18,309 nucleotides of DNA from assembly GCA_009840005.1 (NCBI GenBank), contig VXOR01000099.1:1-18309 (forward strand), given 5' to 3'. Shown here in pieces: positions 1 through 5,318 of this stretch. The notes under the pieces were generated by a model. That model saw only the letters and a list, made by a program, of their open reading frames with translations. It searched no databases and was not told where the DNA came from. Source of the stretch: Gemmatimonadota bacterium. Its GTDB lineage: Bacteria; Latescibacterota; UBA2968; UBA8231. Both the position numbers and the translations under genes were made by a program. Position 1 is the first letter of the stretch. Each line of letters begins with the position of its first letter.

Positions 1-23
1 ACAAACAAACAACAGGCCAAAAC

Positions 24-38
24 CATACCCCCGGTATG
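24..38 (-). terminator. short hairpin after the 100-aa ORF
   Basis: CATACC at 24-29 pairs with GGTATG at 33-38 around a 3-nt loop. Read on the minus strand, the hairpin lies 3 bp past the stop codon of the gene at 41-343 and is followed by a short GTTTTGG stretch. Position and shape fit a weak intrinsic terminator, but the T-run is only four bases. Confidence 0.35.
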
Positions 39-40
39 AT

Positions 41-343
41 TCATGCAACAACGCCGAATGCGTTTATAGATTGGGTAAGTCCATCCTTAGCAATCTCGTC
101 ATCATTGAACATTTGGTCAGCTATTTCGGTGAACTTGTCGAAGTCTTTAACAAGCATACTCTTATATATTTGAACTGTTTCAGTCCAGTACTCGCTCTGG
201 TTCTCAAGGACTTTAATAAGATGATTGTAGTGCATGTGATGAAGTTCAAGCAAAATCGACATGCCCTCAAATCTTCCTTGAAGAAAACTGATATCTCTTC
301 GCAACAGGTCAATCTGGTCGGACAATTTTGGTGATTCACTCAT
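41..343 (-). CDS. hypothetical protein, helical
   Basis: A 100-aa protein of unrecognised family. The sequence is mostly amphipathic helix: residues 5-30 carry a heptad-like charge pattern (SDQIDLLRRDISFLQGRFEG), consistent with a short coiled coil. An acidic, aromatic stretch follows. There is no signal peptide or membrane segment. It lies 95 bp downstream of the broken gene at 439-744 on the same strand, so the two may once have been co-transcribed. Codon use is AT-richer than in the genes after 3.7 kb. It could be a small subunit or an immunity/antitoxin-like partner, but nothing in the sequence proves this. Confidence 0.55.
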   Translation of the reverse strand: MSESPKLSDQIDLLRRDISFLQGRFEGMSILLELHHMHYNHLIKVLENQSEYWTETVQIYKSMLVKDFDKFTEIADQMFNDDEIAKDGLTQSINAFGVVA

Positions 344-438
344 TCTCGCATCTCCTTGCTAGGTGTGGTGAGAGCTACGGAGAAGCTAAACTAGGAGATG
401 GACGAGGGCAAGGCATGATGCAGCCAGTATCGCCGCCT

Positions 439-744
439 TTATATCAGTCCTTTGTCCAAGACTTTATCAAGCAGTCCTTGAAAAGGGATCGCTTGATATT
501 CTTTAGACTCTTTGAAGAATACTTCGCTTATTTCGGCATCTGGTATTGATTCTATGTCGACGCCAATCGCAAGAAAAGGAATACGGCTTTCTGCCCCTGC
601 CACCGAAAGCACATAGCTTTAATGGATCGCAACGGCGAGATCGTTCTTATTCACTCTTTGTCCTGTTGATGTAAGGGCATGAGCAAAAAAGTCCACTATG
701 GTCATCTTGGTATAGGGCTGGTTACTCTTAACGGCTTTCAACAC
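439..744 (-). pseudogene. decayed gene remnant with in-frame stop
   Basis: Reading the minus strand from 744 to the stop TAA at 439-441 gives about 100 codons that look strongly protein-like. They include TKMTIVDFFAHALTSTGQRV, then NKNDLAVAIH, then SRIPFLAIGVDIESIPD and ending GLLDKVLDKGLI. One in-frame TAA at 619-621 splits the frame. A second in-frame stop, TAG at 757-759, lies just upstream inside the 28-bp inverted repeat. The first ATG (703-705) leaves only 28 codons before the TAA, and no clear ribosome-binding site precedes it. The simplest reading is a gene truncated at the repeat and further decayed. I do not recognise the family. A sequencing error at 619-621 would restore only the downstream part. 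Confidence 0.5.
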
Positions 745-771
745 GGGATTGAATACCTATTTTGCCCAAGC
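744..771 (+). repeat. left copy of 28-bp perfect inverted repeat
   Basis: Begins CGGGATTGAATACC and ends TTGCCCAAGC. Its exact reverse complement is at 2528-2555. Identity stops abruptly on both sides. It marks the left edge of a 1,812-bp segment. It could be a terminal inverted repeat of a non-autonomous element or a recombination site; no recombinase gene is enclosed. Confidence 0.8.
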
Positions 772-792
772 AACCTCGCCGCGTTGCTTCCC

Positions 793-821
793 TTGACAAC
801 CCGTTTGGTCAATCGTATCCT
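793..821 (+). promoter_or_regulatory. sigma70-like promoter
   Basis: A perfect -35 box TTGACA (793-798), a 17-bp spacer and a -10 box TATCCT (816-821, 4 of 6 matches). It points rightward from just inside the left inverted repeat toward the gene at 1167, which would have a leader of about 340 nt. Function is inferred from the match only. Confidence 0.4.
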
Positions 822-1094
822 TGCCCCGTCCATTTTTCTGGCAGTGCCCACCGATCTCCTCCACCGATTAGGAGCGCGTCGGGGCTCCTGCTGAATACCA
901 TAGCTACCCGTATAGATCGGCCAACCTTGGGTGGCGAATAGGCAGGATTCTTGCCGCACAAGCGCAGCCAGAGAATGGACTAGGCCCGGCGCGCTCCGCT
1001 CGTGGAGCTGGCGAAACGTCCATTCTCGTCGCATTCGACAAGGTGGTTATGCTGCGTACCCTTCCACATAGGTTCGTGATCGTTGGCCCCAACC

Positions 1095-1138
1095 GGGGCA
1101 GACTGCTTTCTACCCGAAAGGATCGGTCAGTCTGCCCC
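1095..1138 (+). promoter_or_regulatory. two-tier hairpin in leader of the 1167 gene
   Basis: GGGGCAGACTG (1095-1105) pairs perfectly with CAGTCTGCCCC (1128-1138). Inside it, CTTTC (1106-1110) pairs with GAAAG (1116-1120) around a 5-nt loop TACCC, stacked directly on the outer stem, leaving a 7-nt bulge GATCGGT on the 3' side. It ends 28 bp before the ATG at 1167. No T-run follows, so a simple terminator is unlikely. A leader regulatory structure, or an mRNA stabiliser, is possible. Confidence 0.45.
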
Positions 1139-1166
1139 TCCTTGCGTTTATACGGGAGACGGCGAC

Positions 1167-1712
1167 ATGTGGATGGCTATGGCGGCATTGTTGTTACTTG
1201 GCAACATCGCACACGGAAAATCCGAACCGCTGGAAAGATTCCAAGATTGGGAGCTATGGGTTGATGTCGATCCAATGGGGGAAAGAAAACCCGAATACTT
1301 TATTGAGGTGATGACGCCAATTAAAACAAGCGAAGGTAAGCCTATACAAAAATCCCCAGGTCGACAAGAGACGGCCCAGCTAATGGTCGAATGCGAAGAG
1401 CTTATACATCTCTACGTAAAACACGATAAGCAAATTTACGGCAATCGGTGGACCGAGATTCGCGCTATATGGATAAGCGGGGAAAAGAACGAAACGCATC
1501 ATATAAGCGGAGGATCGCCAAAATACGCAGGCGTACTCATCAAACTTAGAAATAGGAAAAAGCCAACGCTAATGACGCTTATGCGACGATGGGAAGAAGT
1601 GATGTTGGAGATCGCGGTAGACAGGCGATACGTTTATTTGCCGTTTTCACTGCGCGGTTTTACAGAGGCCAGTAAAGCGTTAGACGCAAAATGCAAAAGC
1701 ATTCAGGAGTAG
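1167..1712 (+). CDS. secreted/periplasmic protein of unknown function
   Basis: The chosen start is the ATG at 1167 (181 aa), because GGGAGA lies 8 bp upstream and the product then begins with a signal peptide (MWMAMAALLLLGNIAHG). An in-frame ATG at 1083 would prepend 28 unlikely residues and overlap the hairpin. The mature part starts with an aromatic segment (FQDWELWVDVDPMG) and ends with YLPFSLRGFTEASKALDAKC. It has two cysteines, C76 and C176, which could form a disulfide. The C-terminal pattern loosely recalls IalB-like exported proteins, whose last strand and helix end in a Cys; this is only a resemblance. Codon use is AT-rich compared with genes after 3.7 kb. The gene lies within the inverted-repeat-bounded segment. 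Confidence 0.6.
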   Translation: MWMAMAALLLLGNIAHGKSEPLERFQDWELWVDVDPMGERKPEYFIEVMTPIKTSEGKPIQKSPGRQETAQLMVECEELIHLYVKHDKQIYGNRWTEIRAIWISGEKNETHHISGGSPKYAGVLIKLRNRKKPTLMTLMRRWEEVMLEIAVDRRYVYLPFSLRGFTEASKALDAKCKSIQE

Positions 1713-1737
1713 CGATAACACAACCGACATACTATAA

Positions 1738-2022
1738 ATGGATATAGAAATCATAATATCAATTTTGGGATTCCTCTTTAGGAACTCTTGGGGAAAAATA
1801 CCATTTAGAACAATAATTAGATGGATTAAAAATAAACTAAGTAAGACTGCTTGCAAAGGCTTAAACCATAAATACGAATCTCGCAGTAAAGTATATGGGT
1901 ATATAAGGGGGGTTAGTCTATGGTGTGAGTGTGTGCGATGTGGGGCAATAAAAGATGAAGAGACAATCCCCATCGAAGAGTGGAAACGAAGAAGGGACGA
2001 GGGAGAAAACAAAAAATGCTAA
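1738..2022 (+). CDS. small Cys-rich, possibly zinc-binding protein
   Basis: A 94-aa protein of unknown function, 25 bp after the previous gene on the same strand. Residues 1-30 are hydrophobic to amphipathic (MDIEIIISILGFLF), possibly a membrane-associated helix. A Cys/His set follows: C39, H44, C63, C65 and C68 (KGLNHKY and WCECVRCG), spaced like a C-x4-H plus C-x2-C zinc-binding site of the kind seen in small phage proteins. The tail is highly charged. No ribosome-binding site stands out, so translation may depend on the upstream gene. Very AT-rich, which suggests transfer from a different genome. Confidence 0.5.
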   Translation: MDIEIIISILGFLFRNSWGKIPFRTIIRWIKNKLSKTACKGLNHKYESRSKVYGYIRGVSLWCECVRCGAIKDEETIPIEEWKRRRDEGENKKC

Positions 2023-2164
2023 AGTGCAAGTAGGATATGTATAGGTGCTGCCGTGTGGGGGAAAACAACACAATAATCAAAGTACGTAAACAGAGGTCTG
2101 TAAAATTCCAACCTCTTCATCCGATTTAATACACACGTTGTTATTATCAAGCAATATAATGAGT

Positions 2165-2311
2165 TTATGACCGCTTCTTATCGTCGTTGCGATCCTTGTT
2201 ATTTTGATCTGATTTGCGTCGCAAGGTTGAGGGTGGAGTATTCGCACACTTCTTGAGTAACTCGTCAAAAGACAAGTCAATTCGTATCTTTGACGGTTTA
2301 CGTTTTCCCAT
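2165..2311 (-). CDS. small basic protein, unknown function
   Basis: A 48-aa ORF starting at the ATG at 2309-2311 and ending TAA at 2165-2167. It begins MGKRKPSKIRIDLSFDELLK and ends with a hydrophilic, strongly charged tail rich in Lys, Arg, Asn and Asp. The beta-strand-like KIRIDLSFDELLK segment followed by a disordered tail is a layout often seen in small accessory proteins of bacterial defence or toxin-antitoxin loci; I cannot name a family. Its start overlaps the end of the ORF at 2298-2537 by 14 bp in another frame, as in translationally coupled pairs. Confidence 0.5.
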   Translation of the reverse strand: MGKRKPSKIRIDLSFDELLKKCANTPPSTLRRKSDQNNKDRNDDKKRS

Positions 2312-2537
2312 TCCGCGAAACTTTGACGCGCACACCTTCTGCGCTTTTAATAAATCGCCCTATCTTGTCGGATGGCTCTAAGGATTTGGTATTCTGCCTA
2401 AAGGCGAACTCCGCTAAATATAGATGCATGTATCCGTCAACCTCTTTTACTGCGTCTTGTGCAATCAAGACGTCGGCTATTTTCGCCGCACCAAAGACGG
2501 GAGAATCGAATACAAATTCTGATCTACGCTTGGGCAA
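2298..2537 (-). CDS. hypothetical protein, probably 5'-truncated
   Basis: An open frame of 79 codons with protein-like composition (FVFDSPVFGAAKIADVLI, VDGYMHLYLAEFAFRQ, LEPSDKIGRFIKSAEG). The only upstream start is a TTG at 2535-2537 inside the right inverted repeat, without a ribosome-binding site, and an in-frame TGA lies 10 bp further upstream. The N-terminus is therefore probably missing or altered by the repeat. It overlaps the 48-aa gene downstream. No family is recognised. It may be an intact small protein starting at an unusual codon, or a remnant. Confidence 0.45.
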   Translation of the reverse strand: MPKRRSEFVFDSPVFGAAKIADVLIAQDAVKEVDGYMHLYLAEFAFRQNTKSLEPSDKIGRFIKSAEGVRVKVSRNGKT

Positions 2538-2555
2538 AATAGGTATTCAATCCCG
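2528..2555 (-). repeat. right copy of 28-bp perfect inverted repeat
   Basis: Exact reverse complement of 744-771. On the plus strand it begins GCTTGGGCAAAATAGG and ends CAATCCCG. Flanking bases show no clear short direct duplication (left flank ...TTTCAACA, right flank AATCAATA...), so a recent transposition cannot be proven. Confidence 0.8.
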
Positions 2556-2594
2556 AATCAATATCGCTCGTCTAGAGTTTGACGTAGCGTATTC

Positions 2595-2703
2595 ACTCAA
2601 TGCCCACCGATCGAGGGCCGTTACCCTCAGCAGCGGCTCGGCATCCGCGTCGCCGAAGATAATCGTGCCGACGACGGTCGAGCTAAGCAGTCGCCCGCGG
2701 CTC
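2595..2703 (-). pseudogene. fragment like clan AA aspartic protease C-terminus
   Basis: The minus strand reads SSTVVGTIIFGDADAEPLL followed by RVTALD. This resembles the C-terminal segment of bacterial retropepsin-like (clan AA) aspartic proteases, which carry a G-x-x-I/L-F-G-D/E-x-x-x-E-P-L-L-G-x-T-A-L-E pattern. After ALD the expected continuation (SVGIE) appears in a different frame, so a frameshift is likely, and the N-terminal half with the catalytic DTG motif is absent. It is a decayed remnant abutting the right inverted repeat and the antitoxin-like ORF. Identification rests on motif memory only. Confidence 0.4.
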
Positions 2704-2871
2704 CGTCTTCTGGTCACCCAAACGACAGGAGGACAATCTGATATACTGTCGGCCGCTGGTCTGCTCTTGCGCTTTGAGATCCTCGACGATCAAATCTAAG
2801 TCGTAACCAAACCGCGCTGCATGTTCCTGTCTAATGCGCCGCACTTCAGCGACGATGGGATCATCTTTCAT
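2683..2871 (-). CDS. antitoxin-like small protein (second copy)
   Basis: 62 aa from the ATG at 2869-2871; an ATG at 2895 would add eight basic residues. The start MKDDPIVAEVRRIRQEHAAR and later FGYDLDLIVEDLK match a small-protein pattern commonly found immediately after PIN-domain toxin genes. It overlaps the end of the preceding gene (stop at 2861-2863), suggesting translational coupling. It is clearly related to that neighbour: EVRRIRxExxAxFGxD is shared. The C-terminal residues after the GRQYIRL segment may be altered. The role as antitoxin is inferred from context. Confidence 0.6.
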   Translation of the reverse strand: MKDDPIVAEVRRIRQEHAARFGYDLDLIVEDLKAQEQTSGRQYIRLSSCRLGDQKTEPRATA

Positions 2872-3052
2872 GGCGCATTTCTTTGGACGTCTCATATGTC
2901 GGCTGAGAATCCGCGAACCTGTATTTGCCAGATCGCCTTAGTTTGTTCTCTAACTCTTGGTAATGAGCAACTAAGCGACGGACATCGTGCCCAAACTGTG
3001 CTGAAATTTCGTGCCGGATTCTGCGAACTTCATTAATTTCTTGATCGGCCAT
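2861..3052 (-). CDS. antitoxin-like small protein (first copy)
   Basis: 63 aa, beginning MADQEINEVRRIRHEISAQF. Its ATG lies 1 bp after the toxin stop codon, and the GGAGGAGA within the toxin's last codons serves as its ribosome-binding site, a typical coupled arrangement. It shares the E-V-R-R-I-R-x-E core and FGxD motif with the next gene, so the two are tandem paralogues. The family is known for short, acidic-helical partners of PIN toxins. Differences (HDVRRLVAHYQELENKL in place of YDLDLIVEDLKAQE) indicate old divergence, so one copy may be specialised or non-functional. Confidence 0.6.
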   Translation of the reverse strand: MADQEINEVRRIRHEISAQFGHDVRRLVAHYQELENKLRRSGKYRFADSQPTYETSKEMRHER

Positions 3053-3053
3053 T

Positions 3054-3542
3054 TTAATCGTCTCCTCCCAAGTAATTCAGTGGCGTTGTCAATTCTGGCG
3101 TGGGTAATCCCAAGTCTTGGTTGATCTGCCTTATGAGATGAATCTTGTTGGCATTAGCAATATGCCTACAGTTCCAAGTTAGAAGAGAGTCCGCATTATA
3201 AAACGAGGCAATGGCCAAGTGAAGTGCATCACCCGATGGAGCACGAGGCATTACTAACCCTTCAATATAGGCTCGTGCAATCTGCTCAATATCGTCTGTA
3301 ATCGATAAGAGTTCGACGCCTTTGAGCAAGTCGAGACGGTCTTGAATTTTCTCACCCGTCCCTCCACTAAGTTCCTCAATGACAGCGACACTTGATACCA
3401 AAGTACATATGCTGGCATACTCGTCCCACCATTGACGAGTCCACTTCTGTCGGACGCGAGATTCGGCATCAGTACGCAATGTATGGTAGAAGCTGGGAAT
3501 GGTCGTTTCAATATATATAAGTTTCTGGATTTCCCGTTTCAT
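3054..3542 (-). CDS. PIN-domain protein, VapC-like toxin
   Basis: 162 aa. PIN-domain proteins of this type are Mg-dependent ribonucleases, usually toxins held in check by a partner encoded next door. Visible acidic residues in the expected order are E12 (IYIETTIPSFY), E56/E57 (VIEEL) and D105 (GDALHLAIA), followed by D118 and the conserved TWNCRHIANANK block at 122-133. The first acid is Glu where Asp is usual, as in this IETTIPSFY subfamily. The start ATG at 3542 is preceded by a GGGGG stretch 3 bp upstream. It heads an operon with two antitoxin-like genes. An AT-rich TATACTATAA stretch 60-70 bp upstream may hold the promoter. Confidence 0.75.
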   Translation of the reverse strand: MKREIQKLIYIETTIPSFYHTLRTDAESRVRQKWTRQWWDEYASICTLVSSVAVIEELSGGTGEKIQDRLDLLKGVELLSITDDIEQIARAYIEGLVMPRAPSGDALHLAIASFYNADSLLTWNCRHIANANKIHLIRQINQDLGLPTPELTTPLNYLGGDD

Positions 3543-3735
3543 TCACCCCCGCTGTCCACTAGAAGTCGTGTCACCGACGACCTCTCTCCATAGGTTATAG
3601 TATAGGGGAATTTCGCGGTTAGAAAAATTTTCGCTACTTTGAGGGGAGTCGCCGCTGGGTCGCAAATAGTTACGGCGACGGCCTGCTCACCATCGTCCAA
3701 CAGGCCGCCTAACTCGCTCGTCTGGAGAACATTTT

Positions 3736-4707
3736 ATGGCTACAATTCGCTGGGGTATCATTGGCTGCGGCGACGTCACTGAAGTAAAGAGCGGTCCAGC
3801 CCTGTACAAAACGCGCGATTCCGAACTAGTAGCGGTCATGCGCCGCAACGAGGACAAGGCCCGCGACTATGCCGCGCGCCACGGCGTGCCCAAGTGGTAC
3901 GACCAAGCCGACGCACTCATCGCCGACCCAGACGTCAATGCGGTCTATATCGCGACGCCCCCCGACACCCACGCGCACTACACGGCCCAAGTCGCCCGAG
4001 TCGGCAAACCCGTTTACGTCGAAAAGCCAATGGCGCGCAACCACGGCGAGTGCTTGGCGATGATCGACGCCTGCCACCGGGCCGGAGTGCCGCTTTTTGT
4101 CGCTTACTACCGCCGCGCCCTGCCCGCTTTCCTCAAGGTCCAGTCGCTGGTCGAGGAAGGGGCCATCGGCGCGGTGCGCTTCGCCTCTATCGCCCTCTGC
4201 CAACCCGCATCCGAGGATCCCGACGACCTGCCCTGGCGCGTCGTCCCAGAAATCTCGGGCGGCGGCTATTTCTTCGACCTAGCCTCGCACCAGCTCGACT
4301 TCCTCGACTTTTTGCTCGGCCCTATCGCCCACGCCTCAGGCCACGCGACCAACCAAGCCGGGCGCTACCGTGCCGAAGATGCCGTTACCGCCAGTTTCGC
4401 CTTCGAATCCGGCGCACTTGGCGCAGGAGTATGGAACTTCGCCGCCGACCAGCGCTGCGACCGGATCGAAATCGGCGGCGACAAGGGCCGAATCGCCTTT
4501 TCCACCTTCGCCTTCACCCCGGTCGAACTGACCACCAACGCCGGGACCCAAACCTTCGCCATCGCCCCACCCCAACACGTTCAGCAACCCTTGATCGAGA
4601 CGGTAGTTGACGCCCTGTTGGGCCGGGGCGAATGCCTCAGCACCGGTGCAAGCGCCGCCCGCACTAGCCAAGTCATGGACCAAATCGTTCGCAGCCATGC
4701 CGCCTAA
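3736..4707 (+). CDS. Gfo/Idh/MocA family oxidoreductase
   Basis: 323 aa, a normal length for the family. These are cytoplasmic NAD(P)-dependent dehydrogenases acting on sugars, inositols or related polyols. The N-terminal Rossmann fold shows GIIGCGDV at 7-14, followed by the IATPPDTHAHY segment at 72-82 and the hallmark EKP at 96-98. The C-terminal alpha/beta domain carries D181 and H185 (GGGYFFDLASHQLD), the usual catalytic region. The start is supported by GGAGAA 7 bp upstream. Its last codons overlap the next gene by 11 bp, so an SRPBCC protein is made from the same transcript. The substrate cannot be deduced. Confidence 0.92.
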   Translation: MATIRWGIIGCGDVTEVKSGPALYKTRDSELVAVMRRNEDKARDYAARHGVPKWYDQADALIADPDVNAVYIATPPDTHAHYTAQVARVGKPVYVEKPMARNHGECLAMIDACHRAGVPLFVAYYRRALPAFLKVQSLVEEGAIGAVRFASIALCQPASEDPDDLPWRVVPEISGGGYFFDLASHQLDFLDFLLGPIAHASGHATNQAGRYRAEDAVTASFAFESGALGAGVWNFAADQRCDRIEIGGDKGRIAFSTFAFTPVELTTNAGTQTFAIAPPQHVQQPLIETVVDALLGRGECLSTGASAARTSQVMDQIVRSHAA

Positions 4708-5155
4708 AAACCACATCCTCGAAACATCGATGACTTTGCCCCTCGGGCGCGAGGAGGTCTTCGCCTTCTTCGCCGAGGCGCAAAACCTCGAGCGCATTAC
4801 CCCACCCGAATTGAGATTTCGCATCATCGGTCCGACTCCCATCACAATCGCCGCAGGTGCCCTTATCGACTATCGCCTCAGCCTCTTTGGCCTGTCCTTC
4901 ACTTGGCGTTCGCGGATCTCGCATTGGGACCCACCCCACTCCTTTGTGGACGAGCAAATCAAGGGCCCCTATAGCTTTTGGCACCATACCCATACCTTCA
5001 CCGAAAGCAACGAGGGGACCGTGATCGGCGACCGCGTTCTCTACCGTCTGCCGCTGTGGCCGTTGAGCGCAATCGGTTTGCCTTTAGTCAAACTCCAGCT
5101 CAAACGCATTTTTGCCTATCGGCAGCAAGCGATTCGCAAACTATTGCTCCACTAA
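4697..5155 (+). CDS. SRPBCC family (START/Bet v1-like) protein
   Basis: 152 aa from the ATG at 4697, which overlaps the stop region of the oxidoreductase. An earlier in-frame ATG at 4607 would only read through the upstream gene. The sequence fits the ligand-binding SRPBCC group: a first strand (HILETSMTLP), the helix REEVFAFFAEAQNLERITPP, then WRSRISHWDPPHSFVDEQ and GPYSFWHHTHTF, ending in a long amphipathic helix. Members form a hydrophobic pocket binding small ligands; most of this subgroup have no assigned reaction. No signal peptide. Co-translation with the oxidoreductase suggests a shared pathway. Confidence 0.85.
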   Translation: MPPKNHILETSMTLPLGREEVFAFFAEAQNLERITPPELRFRIIGPTPITIAAGALIDYRLSLFGLSFTWRSRISHWDPPHSFVDEQIKGPYSFWHHTHTFTESNEGTVIGDRVLYRLPLWPLSAIGLPLVKLQLKRIFAYRQQAIRKLLLH

Positions 5156-5318
5156 CGCCATACCTTTCGCTGCAAAATTACGCCCTTTTCCGCCATTTTT
5201 GTCATTCTAATCTGACAACTTTGCGATCAGCGCTTGGGCGAGGGCCTAAATTTTCTTATCTATAAGACTTACTCTTGCACGTATTCCATCTAGTTCGCAC
5301 CTAAAAGGGGGTTTCAAC

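Larger units (their letters stand above)
772..1166. other. 395-bp stretch without a convincing gene
   Basis: No convincing gene was found. Minus-strand frames are open for 70-100 codons, including one running into the TAG inside the left inverted repeat. They lack a ribosome-binding site and recognisable motifs, and open frames of this length are common by chance in GC-rich DNA. The stretch contains a sigma70-like promoter (793-821) and a long hairpin (1095-1138) ahead of the gene at 1167. Confidence 0.5.

Noticed and set aside
738..1034. Open frame of 98 codons on the minus strand, and a second minus frame running into the TAG at 757
   Set aside because: No ribosome-binding site, composition Arg/Ser/Gly-rich as in shadow translations, and no recognisable motif; listed only as part of the gene-free stretch.
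843..2612. Direct repeat of about 15 bp (one mismatch) at 843-857 and 2598-2612, near the inverted repeats
   Set aside because: Too short and not extended by further similarity; not at a consistent distance from the inverted repeats to be a target duplication.
2290..2799. Open frame of 169 codons on the plus strand
   Set aside because: It is antisense to the 48-aa gene, the 2298-2537 ORF and the aspartic-protease-like fragment, has no ribosome-binding site or motif, and crosses the inverted repeat.
3680..3706. 6-bp stem GGCCTG/CAGGCC with a 15-nt loop before the Gfo/Idh gene
   Set aside because: Short stem with a long loop in GC-rich DNA; expected by chance.
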